DNA from: Virgibacillus sp. NKC19-3 | GTDB lineage: Bacteria; Bacillota; Bacilli; Bacillales; Amphibacillaceae | Assembly (NCBI RefSeq): GCF_019837165.1 | Contig: NZ_JAGYHC010000001.1 | Location: 3,720,001-3,784,000, forward strand | DNA length: 64,000 nt | Direction of reading: 5' to 3' | In this document: positions 17,419 through 26,095 of the stretch, in pieces | Layout: every line of letters starts with the position of its first letter | How positions within the stretch are numbered: the stretch's first letter is position 1 | Made by a program: the position numbers and the translations under genes | Notes under the pieces: generated by a model | Seen by the model: the letters and a program-made list of their open reading frames with translations, nothing else | Databases searched by the model: none | What the model was told of the DNA's origin: nothing

Positions 17419-18258
17419 TTATTCTACAATTGTAACATCGACGGTACGTACGCCCCAGTCGCTAGCTTCTTCATCTGAGGAAACATGTACGTCAATTTTA
17501 TTACCGTTAATTGCACCACCAACATCACCTGCTACTGCATGGCCATAGCCTTCAACATATACTTCTGAACCGAGTGGGATAACACTTGGATCAACAGCAA
17601 TTACTTTTTTGTCCGGGTTTGCGTTTAAGTCAATTCCTGTTGACGTAAGACCGGAACACCCGTCACAATTAGCCGTATACGCGGTAGCGGAGACAGATAT
17701 TGTTTCACCATCTGCTTTTTGCCCTGAGTCATTTTCTTGTTCGTTTGAATCAGATTCTGCTGCAGTATTTTCTGCCTTCGGTTCACTTGACTCAGCACTT
17801 TCTGATTGATTGCTTTCGTTTGAGTTTTGTGTAGTTGTTGCTTCTGTTGTTTCTTTTTCGTCTGTTGCTTCAGGAGCTTCTTCCTGTTCAACATTCGCAC
17901 CATCGATGCTTAACTCTTGTCCAATTCCAATGATGTCGGAAGAAAGGTCATTCCATTCTTTCAAATTATCTACCGTCACATCAAATTCATTGCTGATACC
18001 ATTTAATGTATCGCCTTTTTCTACTACATATGTTTCATTATCGTTATTGTCCGTAGTAGATATTGTTTGTTTTGGTTGAATGACGGTTGATTTTAACTCA
18101 TTTATATCTACCAATTCTTCGATAGTTGTATTGTGTTCATTTGCTATATCCCAGAGGCTGTCTCCTTTTTGAACCTCAATTTCTTCTGCTGATGTGGTTG
18201 TTGCAATTGTACCAGCAATGATGACACTCGTTGCTAGTGTGGCTACTAATTTTTTCAC
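17419..18258 (-). CDS. yocH: Secreted LysM-3D domain cell-wall protein (YocH-like)
   Basis: A 279-residue exported protein: signal peptide (1-24), two LysM domains (EVQKGDSLWDIANEHNTTIE about 27-70 and YVVEKGDTLNGISNEF about 75-120), a Glu/Ser/Asn-rich linker (about 120-185), and a C-terminal 3D domain (about 190-279) with SATAYTANCDGCSG, DPSVIPLGSEVYVEG and AGDVGGAINGNKIDV holding the conserved Asp residues. The 3D domain is a lytic-transglycosylase-like fold; LysM binds peptidoglycan. In B. subtilis the homologue is under WalRK. Here two TGTAA hexamers 22 bases apart lie upstream on the coding strand, weak support for similar control. Confidence 0.88.
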   Translation of the reverse strand: MKKLVATLATSVIIAGTIATTTSAEEIEVQKGDSLWDIANEHNTTIEELVDINELKSTVIQPKQTISTTDNNDNETYVVEKGDTLNGISNEFDVTVDNLKEWNDLSSDIIGIGQELSIDGANVEQEEAPEATDEKETTEATTTQNSNESNQSESAESSEPKAENTAAESDSNEQENDSGQKADGETISVSATAYTANCDGCSGLTSTGIDLNANPDKKVIAVDPSVIPLGSEVYVEGYGHAVAGDVGGAINGNKIDVHVSSDEEASDWGVRTVDVTIVE

Positions 18259-18452
18259 TTTAAGTAGTCCCTCCCTTTAATTTCTGACAAGCTTCATACT
18301 AACACATGTTTATAAACAATACAGTTACAGGAATTTTAAAAGTCTATTACAAGAATTACCCAAAAGGAGATCTATATTACAAATTGTAATAGTTTTGATA
18401 TAAAAGTTCTTATATGAGCGTTTTGTTTTATTGTCGTAATAGAATGCGAGAT

Positions 18453-18506
18453 TTTGTAATCAAAAAAGGGCATCCATTCATGTGGATGCCCTTTTTTGAT
18501 TACAAA
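18453..18506. terminator. Long perfect hairpin, bidirectional terminator
   Basis: A 24-pair perfect stem with a six-base loop: the arms contain AAAAAAGGGCATCCA and its complement and extend outward through TTTGTAATC/GATTACAAA. The A/T runs flanking the G/C core make it terminator-like on both strands. It stands between the LysM/3D gene promoter region and the IS element end. Confidence 0.7.
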
Positions 18507-18565
18507 TAAAATTTACTACACCACATTTTATTCACCGCGAAGATTTACAAACAGCCATACTTTTG

Positions 18566-18716
18566 AACTACTCGCCACTTAACACCCTTTCGGTTTGTTT
18601 GAAGTGGGAGATTCTTGGGAATAGAGCATACTTGTTAGCGTATTTCTTTACCAACAGAGGTTTCTCTTAATAGACCAAGCTATCCCCGTAGATTCCTACG
18701 GTTCTATGTTTTTTGT
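18566..18716 (-). ncRNA. Putative omega-RNA / right-end structured region of the IS element
   Basis: Just after the tnpB stop the minus strand reads GAACCGTAGGAATCTACGGG, GATAGCTTGGTCTATTAAG and GAATCTCCCACTTCAAAC, then the hairpin leading to GTAGTTCAA. In active IS605 elements this stretch is transcribed as the TnpB guide (omega) RNA, with the guide taken from sequence beyond the right end. That it is expressed here is inference from family knowledge. Confidence 0.5.
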
Positions 18717-19850
18717 TTAAGCCAAAGCTAAAGTTCTTAAACCTTCGGCTAGGATATTTTTACTTGCATTTATATCTCTATCGTGATGTTCGTGGCAAAC
18801 AGGGCAAGTCCAATCTCTTATTTCAAGAGATTTCTTGCCATCTTGATGCCCACAATCGGAACATACTTGACTAGACGGAAACCATCTGCTTATTTTCACG
18901 ATGGTTTTACCATACCACTTCGCTTTGTATTCTAACTTAGTTACAAAGGCAGACCATGATACATCAGATATTGATTTTGCTACCTTATGATTACGTAACA
19001 TTCCTTTGGTGTTCAAGTCTACGATACAGACAATATCGTGGTTTTTGATTATTTCTGTACTTAACTTGTTAAGAAAATCGTCACGTTGGTTCATTACTCT
19101 TTCGTGTAATCTAGCAACGCTACGCTTTTGTTTCTGATAGTTTTTTGCATCTAGAAGGTTAACACCATTATTTTTTGCATGTCATGCACGTCTTGAAAGT
19201 TTTCGCTGTTCACGTTTTAATTTCTTTTCCATTTTTGATGTGAATTTATTATTGTCAATCTTGCGACCATCAGAAATAATGGCAAAGTCAGTGATGCCTA
19301 AGTCTATACCAATAGATGATTCCGTTTTCTCCCATGGCTGTACTACTGTTTCTGCAAGAATAGATACAAAGTATTTACCACTAGGATATTGTCTAATAGT
19401 AGCATTAAGAATGCGACCATCTACTTCACGACTTTTGGCAAAGCGAACAAGACCAAGTTTCGGCAATTTGATGTTGCTGTCTACAATCACAATGTTATTG
19501 TTTGTTTCTTTCGTCGTGTAGGATTGTACTTTATTATTTTTAGATTTGAAGCGTGGTGCTTTATTTTGTTTCTTGAAGAACCGAGTATAAGAATCAGCAA
19601 GATTTTTCAGCGAAGATTGAAGGGCAACACTATCAACTTCTTTTAGCCATACGAATTCCTTTTTTAGTTGTGTTAATTCTGTAGAACATGAATGGTAAGT
19701 TAATCCTTTGCCAGTATCTTTGTATGTATCGTTCCATTGATCTAAAAAATGATTAAATACAAAACGACTACACCCTATTGTTTTAGCAATTAAGATTTCC
19801 TGCTCTTTGGTTGGATAGATACGGAATTTGTACGCTTTGTTGACTAGCAT
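18717..19850 (-). pseudogene. tnpB: tnpB (RNA-guided nuclease/accessory protein), nonsense-disrupted
   Basis: Two in-frame parts form one TnpB of about 377 codons: 19850-19182 and, after an in-frame TGA at 19184-19182 (following QRKLSRRA), 19181-18717. The start is ATG 19850 after GAGGTGG, overlapping the end of the tnpA remnant. The first RuvC Asp (SIGIDLGITDFA), the zinc ribbon CSDCG/CPVCH and the last RuvC Asp (HDRDINASKN) remain. The middle RuvC motif reads CIVDLNTKGML, where the family usually has Glu (IEDLN), so a second lesion in the catalytic centre is likely. Both point to loss of nuclease function. Confidence 0.88.
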
Positions 19851-19860
19851 TGTTTCCACC

Positions 19861-20037
19861 TCACTTTAGACCTTGATTTTCAATGTACTTTTTAATGACG
19901 TTGATTGGAGATCCACCAGTAGTTAGTAAGCAAAAACTTCTTGACCAAAACATTTCTTTCCATAGTTTTTTTCTTATTTGTGGGAAGTCACGTTTTATCA
20001 GACGAGAACTTGCACTTTTATAAGCATTTACATTCAT
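19861..20037 (-). pseudogene. tnpA: tnpA remnant with internal deletion (IS200-type Y1 transposase)
   Basis: A 58-codon frame begins MNVNAYKS, like the start of full TnpA proteins, and jumps directly to ASSRLIKRDFPQIRKKLW, which belongs to the C-terminal half. The family-typical His-hydrophobic-His metal site, some 70-80 residues, is missing in frame. The putative catalytic tyrosine remains in VIKKYIENQ. The stop lies eleven bases before the tnpB start. The product could be translated but cannot cut DNA as the family does. Confidence 0.75.
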
Positions 20038-20101
20038 CTCCCCCTTATCGTTGGGCTTCGCCCTTCACACGATTGAAGAGGGAGTCTTCTGTCGGAAAAT
20101 G

Positions 20102-20160
20102 ATAAAAAGGGATCATGAAACACATCTGCTACCCAACGTAGAGGGTTTCTCCCTTTTTAT
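20102..20160 (-). terminator. Terminator of the ypuA-like operon
   Basis: On the minus strand ATAAAAAGGGA and TCCCTTTTTAT flank a loop with a smaller GAGAAACCCTC hairpin. It overlaps the stop codon of the 67-residue protein gene. Confidence 0.6.
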
Positions 20161-20360
20161 GTGCCAAGCATAAGAAGGAGAAAGGTGGCTGCCCAAACAA
20201 CATAGGCAACTTGGGTCATGATATACATAATATATTCGAAAGCAGAAAGTTTTCGTTCACGCTTGATATTTTTTAGATGACGCCAATAAAAAAACGAACA
20301 TATTACTAGTAATAGGATGCTTAGCTGATGTAGATTCTCTAGGACGATCTCACCATTCAA
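20157..20360 (-). CDS. Small membrane protein, 67 residues, unknown function
   Basis: Two hydrophobic helices (LSILLLVICSFFYW and YVVWAATFLLLMLG) are separated by a basic loop HLKNIKRERKLSAFEY, giving a small hairpin membrane protein. It starts with TTG (complement of 20358-20360), eight bases after AGGAGG; an ATG three bases further on is out of frame. It begins 20 bases after the DUF1002 gene, so the two are probably one operon. No family recognised. Confidence 0.65.
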   Translation of the reverse strand: MNGEIVLENLHQLSILLLVICSFFYWRHLKNIKRERKLSAFEYIMYIMTQVAYVVWAATFLLLMLGT

Positions 20361-20380
20361 AAGAAATACCTCCTCATCAA

Positions 20381-21256
20381 CTATTTAAAAAGATTACGTA
20401 TCGACTCAAATAACTCTGCAAAAAAGTTGCCGACCTTTTCCCAAAATCCTGCGTCCAATCCTAATTCATCCATTTTATCGCTAACGGTAGAAGCAATATC
20501 TTCCAATTGGCTTTTCACCTGGTCAAAGTCAATATCCAAATCACGCATTTTATCAAAAAGATCGACAAGCATTTGCCTATCTTCTTCACTGAGTGATACT
20601 TCCAGATTATCCAGTTTCTCTTGGACGATTTGCTCGACATCTTCTCTTGTCGCCGGGTCTTGATCAGCAATCATTTGTTTAATTTCTGTCAACAGCTCAC
20701 TTACTTCTTCCTGAGACATATCTTCATCTTCTGCCAGGTCTGTTGCTACATTCAGTTCATCATTCGCCAGTTCCATTCGCTCCTTATCGAGCTCCTCGCC
20801 TTCTACATCATACGCCTTGTAAATACCTGTCAACGCAGAATGTCCAGTTACTGCAGCTGGGGAGGCAACATCTATGGTTGCATTTTCAACTCCAGCTGTC
20901 AGGAGCGCATTTGCATACATTTCATTGGTAACCTCTGTAATATTATCCGGTGTCACAATATTCACTGTTAATCCTGCGCCGCTTCCTTCTAAGGTAATTT
21001 TTGCAGATGAATACATATTCGAATTCGGATTCCCATTAATATAGTTCGCGTAGTCTTGTCCATTGACATCATATTCTTGAATGGCATCAGAGTCGCTCAC
21101 TTCCAAGATGTTACGTATCTCATTACGCTGCTGATCCGTTAGTTGCTCCCCATATATGACAACCTCCCCGGAAGTTGCATGAACAGGGGCAGCTATCCCT
21201 ATAACCAACATTACCATTAGAAACAAAGCGCCAATTGTTTTACATTTATGCGTCAT
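20381..21256 (-). CDS. ypuA: Secreted DUF1002 protein (YpuA-like)
   Basis: A 291-residue exported protein. The signal peptide (1-27, ending PVHATS) is followed by the DUF1002 domain: GEQLTDQQRNEIRNILEV, INGNPNSNMYSSAKITLEG and NATIDVASPAAVTGHSALTG are typical of YpuA-type proteins. The C-terminal third is acidic and helical, likely coiled coil, ending in an amphipathic helix FFAELFESIRNLF. Function is unknown; homologues are Bacillus sporulation/cell-envelope-associated proteins. It heads a likely two-gene operon with the small membrane protein. Confidence 0.85.
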   Translation of the reverse strand: MTHKCKTIGALFLMVMLVIGIAAPVHATSGEVVIYGEQLTDQQRNEIRNILEVSDSDAIQEYDVNGQDYANYINGNPNSNMYSSAKITLEGSGAGLTVNIVTPDNITEVTNEMYANALLTAGVENATIDVASPAAVTGHSALTGIYKAYDVEGEELDKERMELANDELNVATDLAEDEDMSQEEVSELLTEIKQMIADQDPATREDVEQIVQEKLDNLEVSLSEEDRQMLVDLFDKMRDLDIDFDQVKSQLEDIASTVSDKMDELGLDAGFWEKVGNFFAELFESIRNLFK

Positions 21257-21477
21257 GTTTTATTTCTCCTTTATTTTTACTTATAACTCACCCTATGCTA
21301 GTACACTCCAAAAGGCAACCCTATATTCAATCATATTATACCTTTTTTCGTATCATGTGAACATCTTTTCCTTTGAATTTTTTCGAATTCATGATATGAG
21401 CATTAATCTTTCTTTCTGCCGTGAAATACGATATATTTAGGGTAACGAAATAAATTGTAAGAAAGAAGGGCATCACA

Positions 21478-22735
21478 ATCATCAATCAAGAACAAATTGC
21501 AAAGCGTAATTTAGCAATCATGTGGTTTGCTAATTTTTTGTTGGTGGAAGTATGACCATGGTTGTTCCATTTATTTCCTTGTACATCGAATCATTTGGAA
21601 ATTTCTCGGATAGCTATGTACAGACATGGTCTGGTTTTACGTTTGCGATTACCTTCGTCACAGCTTTTATCGTTTCACCAATCTGGGGGCGAATTGGAGA
21701 TAAGTATGGTAGGAAGAAGATTTTAATTTTTTCCGCCTTTGGCATTGGTCTATCCGTATTATTAATGGGATTTGCCACATCCGTATGGGAATTATTTATA
21801 CTTCGCCTCCTGATGGGTATCGCAACCGGATTTGTTCCGATGTCTCAAGCATTTATTTCCACGCAAACCCCAAAGCATATTGCTGGAAGGGTACTCGGGA
21901 CATTGCAAACAGGAAGCATCACCGGGACATTAATGGGTCCTATGCTTGGAGGTGTTTTAGCTGACACATTCGGCTACGGAGACACGTTTAAATGGGTTTC
22001 TATTACCGTATTTCTTTCCGCATTCATTGTTTTATTTGGTATAAAAGAATTTAAACTAACATCTACGGACGACGAAAGTGATTATAGGTCCTATTCCAGT
22101 AAAGAAGTAATCGGATATATTACAAAAAGGCCTGTTTTACTTGTTGTCATGCTCATTTCGGCGCTTGTTCAAATTGCTCATTTCAGCATTCAGCCGATTT
22201 TATCTTTGTTTGTGGCTGAAATACATGGACCTGTCAACATTGCCTTTTTCTCCGGTTTGGCTTTTTCCGCAGCAGGACTTGGGAATTTATTAATGACTCG
22301 AAGCTGGGGGAAATTAGGTGATCGAGTCGGCTACATTCGAATATTAATCATTTTGCTTTTCATGGCAGGGGTTGTTTACTTCCCTGGAGCATTTGTTACC
22401 AACATTTGGCAGCTAACTATTCTACGATTTTTACTTGGGGTAGCTATTGGAGGTATTATACCTGTTCGGATTGCATATATCCGCCAAGAGGCTCCATTAT
22501 CAATGCAAGGTGAAGTGCTTGGATATAACACCAGCTTGCGTTTCTTTGGAAATATGATTGGCCCGGCAATGGGGGAATGATCGCAGGATTCTTCGGGTTC
22601 TCAGCCGTATTCCTTGTAACAAGCGCCTTGCTCCTATTAAGCGGATTACTCATGTTGACTACCTGGTACAGAAGCGAATACGCACCAAAATCAAAATATT
22701 CCTCGAGGCTTTCACCCCACTCCCATCGAGGATAA
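21478..22735 (+). pseudogene. MFS multidrug-type transporter with two frameshifts and no normal start
   Basis: The central frame (21552-22580) is a major facilitator: PFISLYIESFG, GRIGDKYGRKKILIFSA (loop 2-3 motif), VPMSQAFISTQTP. The first about 22 residues (INQEQIAKRNLAIMWFANF) lie in another frame, rejoined by adding one T to the run at 21535-21540. The end (MIAGFFGFSAVFLVTSALLL to TAA 22735) is rejoined by adding one G to the run at 22571-22575. No ATG, GTG or TTG precedes the first segment; an ATC sits where a start is expected after AGAAGGG. Either gene decay or homopolymer miscalls. Confidence 0.85.
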
Positions 22736-22846
22736 GGACTTTGAAAAAAGCATCTATCGAGCAGAACGATTGATTTGGCCGCGTCAATATGTTACAAATA
22801 AATAAGCCATTACAAAGGCATTCAAACCTTATGCTCTAGAAAGAAA

Positions 22847-23101
22847 GTGATCGTAGTGGGAATAGTCGTTGTTGAGGTTTGTGACGGAAATGCAATCACT
22901 ACCATTAATATAGAAGAAATCATCGAAAAAGAATTTCCGGAAGTAGCCGTATTGATGAATGAATGTTTATCCTTTTGCGGCCTGTGCCGAGTGAAACCAT
23001 ACGCACTAGTTAATAACAGACGCATTTTCGGTAACACACCTGAAGCATGTTTAGATAAAATAAGAGAAGCAATAAAAGAAGAACTGGCTGTTTATCAATA
23101 A
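22847..23101 (+). CDS. DUF1450 family protein (YuzB-like)
   Basis: An 84-residue small soluble protein. Two cysteines in MNECLSFCGLCRVKPYALVN form the C-x3-C-x2-C cluster of the DUF1450/YuzB group, followed by the family-like NTPEACLDKIREAI. Some members are annotated as thioredoxin-like or iron-sulfur related, but no function is established. Start is GTG 22847 or GTG 22856; neither has a good ribosome binding site. Its last codons form one arm of the terminator. Confidence 0.72.
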   Translation: MIVVGIVVVEVCDGNAITTINIEEIIEKEFPEVAVLMNECLSFCGLCRVKPYALVNNRRIFGNTPEACLDKIREAIKEELAVYQ

Positions 23102-23116
23102 GCCAGTTCTTCTTTT
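23074..23116 (+). terminator. Terminator overlapping the DUF1450 gene end
   Basis: AAAAGAAGAACTGGCT (23074-23089) pairs perfectly with AGCCAGTTCTTCTTTT (23101-23116). The 5' arm is inside the coding sequence, a compact arrangement. Confidence 0.85.
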
Positions 23117-23188
23117 ATGGTCGTTCTATTTCCCGGGAAATATTTTGTCGAAACTTGATTTGAAAATTTCTTCGTAAGTGCTTCCAAC

Positions 23189-23569
23189 TTATTTCGTATA
23201 TACAACAGCGTCCATTTCCACAAGTACATTCTTCGGCAAGCGACTTACTTCAACCGTTGCCCGAGATGGGTATGGCTCGCTTAAATAGGCCCCATAAATA
23301 TCATTTACTGTTGCAAAGTCATCCATCGAACTTAAATAAATCGTAAATTTAACCACTTGGGAAAAATCCACATCGGCTTCTGTAAAAATAGCTTGCAGAT
23401 TTTTCAACACCTGCTCGGTTTGCTTTTCAATCCCACCTTCTACCACTTCTGAAGTAGCTGGGTCCATTCCAATTTGTCCGGAAACATAAACGAAATCACC
23501 CGCCTGAATCGCTTGTGAATATGGGCCTAATGCTGCTGGAGCATTATCTGTATGAATTCCTTTTACCAT
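23189..23569 (-). CDS. ridA: RidA family enamine/imine deaminase
   Basis: A 126-residue cytosolic protein of full RidA/YjgF length. It hydrolyses reactive 2-aminoacrylate-type intermediates made by PLP enzymes. The family signature is present: GPYSQAIQAGDFVYVSGQIG near the N-terminus, and RATVEVSRLPKNVLVEMDAV near the end, including the active-site Arg of the SRA motif. GGGAGG lies eight bases before the ATG. It is transcribed alone. Confidence 0.92.
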   Translation of the reverse strand: MVKGIHTDNAPAALGPYSQAIQAGDFVYVSGQIGMDPATSEVVEGGIEKQTEQVLKNLQAIFTEADVDFSQVVKFTIYLSSMDDFATVNDIYGAYLSEPYPSRATVEVSRLPKNVLVEMDAVVYTK

Positions 23570-23608
23570 TACATATTCCTCCCTTGCTTGTTTTCTCTGA
23601 TTATATCA

Positions 23609-24217
23609 TTATTTTGCGGCAAATACATCTGTATATTCCATCACAGCTTGAACATAGTAGATATCGCCGTAGCACGCGTCTAGTTCCTCTGCTTCTTCAC
23701 GCAAACAGCGAAAATCCGATTGATCATCCATATTTTCATACATTTCCTGCGAAAAGGCAATCGCTGTTTCTTGTGAATAACTGCCTGACTCCCCGAGGGC
23801 ATAGTCAATAAAACCACTGCCAAAATTGTAGGACTGAATCGCCAAACTAAGATCGCCATTTGCATCATTTAGATTTTCCGCAAAATAGGAAACACCTTGC
23901 TTAATGGAAGTTTCCGGATCCTCGATACAACCCCGCTGTCCACAATAGCTCTCCGAGGATTGCATTGGATCATCCCCTCTTCCACCGGACTCCTGCATCA
24001 TCATGCCTAAAAGCACATCAACATACTCGGAAACTTCGTATTCATCCGCATAATCCTCTACAAGCGGACGGTAATGTTCTACTTCTTCGTTAATCTCAGG
24101 ATGTGTCTGTCTATCCGGCTTTTCATAAGAAAATACGGAAATGAGAATAAATAAACTGCACAGAAAAATGGCAATCACAGCTGTCTTACTTATTGCTTTT
24201 TTCGTTTTTTGCTTCAT
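23609..24217 (-). CDS. Membrane-anchored lysozyme-like muramidase (CwlT-type N-terminal domain)
   Basis: A 202-residue protein with one N-terminal membrane helix (TAVIAIFLCSLFILISVF) and an extracellular lysozyme-like domain. The catalytic Glu is in LLGMMMQESGGRGDDPMQSS; SYNFGSGFIDYAL and SQEMYENM are conserved in the Gram-positive lysozyme_like/CwlT group, which cleaves the peptidoglycan glycan strand. Four cysteines (two in CGQRGC, two further near CLREEAEELDAC) may form disulfides outside the cell. AAGGATAG precedes the ATG. Single gene. Confidence 0.82.
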   Translation of the reverse strand: MKQKTKKAISKTAVIAIFLCSLFILISVFSYEKPDRQTHPEINEEVEHYRPLVEDYADEYEVSEYVDVLLGMMMQESGGRGDDPMQSSESYCGQRGCIEDPETSIKQGVSYFAENLNDANGDLSLAIQSYNFGSGFIDYALGESGSYSQETAIAFSQEMYENMDDQSDFRCLREEAEELDACYGDIYYVQAVMEYTDVFAAK

Positions 24218-24331
24218 TTCTATCTATCCTTTTAACTACCAACATATCAATAACTATATCATAATTATGATGGTCTATCATCCAATATCCAATCCGGAAA
24301 CAACTCTATCACTACTCGTTTTACAAGATTG

Positions 24332-25683
24332 TCATTGACTTCCCCCTGCTGTTGCAAATAGTTCCTTCTCCCGCCATTTACCGAATCGATAATAGAGATA
24401 AGCAGCCAAACTGCTGACAATGAAACTGGCGCCCATTCCAATTGCAATGCCCATATCACCAAACCAGCTAGAAAATAACGCTGCTAACGGATAACGCAAT
24501 ACCCAGAATGAGATAATATTTAACGCCAGTACCTGGTACATTGCTCCCGCCGCACGAACGATTCCATTCAAGATAAAATTAATACCCAAAAATGGATAAC
24601 ATAAGGCAATAATTTGCAGGTACCTTGTTCCAAATCGGACAGCATCTTCTTCCTGGATAAAGAGCCTGATTCCATGTTCGGCAAAAATGACCACCATTAT
24701 TCCAACAGCCAGCATTACAGACAAATTGTACAACACGCCATACGTTGTAATGCCTTTCACCCGTGACCAGTCCCGCACGCCAATATTTTGCCCTGCCATA
24801 CTACTAACAGCAACGCCAAGTGATTGAGCCGGCAACATCACGAGACTATCCAAACGTTGTGCGGCACTAAAACCTGCTACTACAGACCCCCAAATGTTGT
24901 CACAACACTCATGATAGCCGCAGATCCTGCAGAAATGACGCCCATTTGCAGACCGGAGGGAATCCCTAGATTTAAAATCAGTCCAACTTCCTGCCTGGAA
25001 GGTAATGTTGGGAGACTGAATGGTGCTAGTTTACGGTACAGTACATAAATGATGCCATATAAAAACGCAGTTCCCTGGGAAACAACCGTTGCATATGCTG
25101 CCCCTTCTACGCCGAGATTAAATCCTGCAATAAACAATGGATTAATGATGATATTCATCGCAACCGCAATTGCAACAAAACGCAGCGGCGTTTTACTGTC
25201 TCCCAATGAACGGAGCACCGTACTAATAAAATTATATCCAAATAAAAATAATATTCCGAGAAAATTAATCTGCAAATACGCCTTTGCCTCTGCCATCATG
25301 GTCTCCGGTGTACCCATTAAACCAAGGAGACCTTCCGCAAATACGAATCCAGCCGTCCCCAGTATCACTGCCATAATGGTTAAAATCACCACAAAAGCAT
25401 TAAGATAACGCCTTAGTCCGAATTCATTATTCTTTCCTTTTTGCTGTGAAAGTATCGCTAGCGCCGCATTATTTAAGCCAATCACGAACGACAGGACAGT
25501 AAAAATAATCACACCGGATATGGATACAGCTCCTAATGCATCCGATCCAAGCAAGTTTCCAACCCATAAACTATCCGCAAATTGATAAGATGTCTGCAGG
25601 AGATTCGTTAGCATAATGGGCCCTGAGAAAATAATTAATTGTTTTAATATATTACCTTCTGTGAAATCATGCTGTTTCTCCAC
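24332..25683 (-). pseudogene. MATE family efflux transporter, single frameshift
   Basis: Two frames make one MATE protein of about 448 residues. The first (25683-24880, GTG start) begins EKQHDFTEGNILKQLIIFSG and ends VVTTFGGL; the second continues VAGFSAAQRLDSLVMLPAQS to the stop at 24332. Adding one G to the five-G run at about 24891-24895 restores the family motif joining them. MATE proteins export drugs and metabolites using Na+ or H+ gradients. With the single base restored, nothing else looks broken. Confidence 0.88.
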
Positions 25684-25725
25684 TTGTATCTACCCTTTCA
25701 CGCGATACTCATGCTTACCACTTAC

Positions 25726-26001
25726 CTAATCCACAAAACCTACATCTTTCCCAACAAAATCATTAATAATCTCCTCAGCTGTTTCCTCTTTTTGAACCGC
25801 ACCTACTCCTTGTCCGGCCCACAATGATTGAAAATCTTCAATCCCCTGTTTCTTACCAGCTGCTCTTATATCTTTCGTTAACTCATTCTCGATTGGAAAT
25901 AGTAGTAATTCAACGTGACTAGCTTCTACTTCCCTAACAAATGCCATCCCGGCTTGAATAATTGGGACCTCCACATCAACCATATCCAAAAACGTATTCA
26001 C
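25726..26001 (-). pseudogene. Nitronate monooxygenase remnant, internally deleted
   Basis: A 91-codon frame with a good start (GTG eight bases after GGAGG). Its first 20 residues, MNTFLDMVDVEVPIIQAGMA, are the start of an FMN-dependent nitronate monooxygenase/enoyl-reductase-type TIM barrel. It then jumps to a C-terminal part: NELTKDIRAAGKKQ and LWAGQGVGAVQKEETAEEI. Roughly 250 central residues, including the FMN-binding and catalytic regions, are absent while the frame is kept. It is therefore a deletion derivative without enzyme activity. Confidence 0.75.
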
Positions 26002-26053
26002 AAGTCATTCCTCCATGTTTATCCTGAACATCAAATAGCAATACGAAAAACGG

Positions 26054-26083
26054 AAAAACAGCCCCATTAATAGGGACTGTTTT
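26054..26083 (-). terminator. Terminator of the peptide-binding protein gene
   Basis: On the minus strand AAAACAGTCCC pairs with GGGGCTGTTTTT around TATTAAT, followed by T-rich sequence, directly after the binding-protein stop. Confidence 0.8.
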
Positions 26084-26095
26084 CTATCATCCATT

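Larger units (their letters stand above)
18562..20095 (-). mobile_element. Decayed IS200/IS605-family element
   Basis: The element contains, in minus-strand order, a left-end structured stretch (about 20045-20095, with GGGCGAAGCCC hairpin), a shortened tnpA, tnpB with a nonsense codon, and a right-end region ending near GTAGTTCAA (about 18562) with the CCACTT/AAGTGG hairpin typical of this family. The exact ends are estimated from family-like motifs, not from an empty-site comparison. No target duplication is expected. The transposase remnant lacks its metal-binding histidines, so the copy cannot move by itself. Confidence 0.82.

Noticed and set aside
18717-19850. TnpB copy as a domesticated nuclease-dead guide-RNA repressor (TldR)
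   Set aside because: The RuvC glutamate seems lost, as in such proteins, but the gene also has an in-frame TGA and still sits in a complete IS with its tnpA remnant, so simple decay is the better reading.
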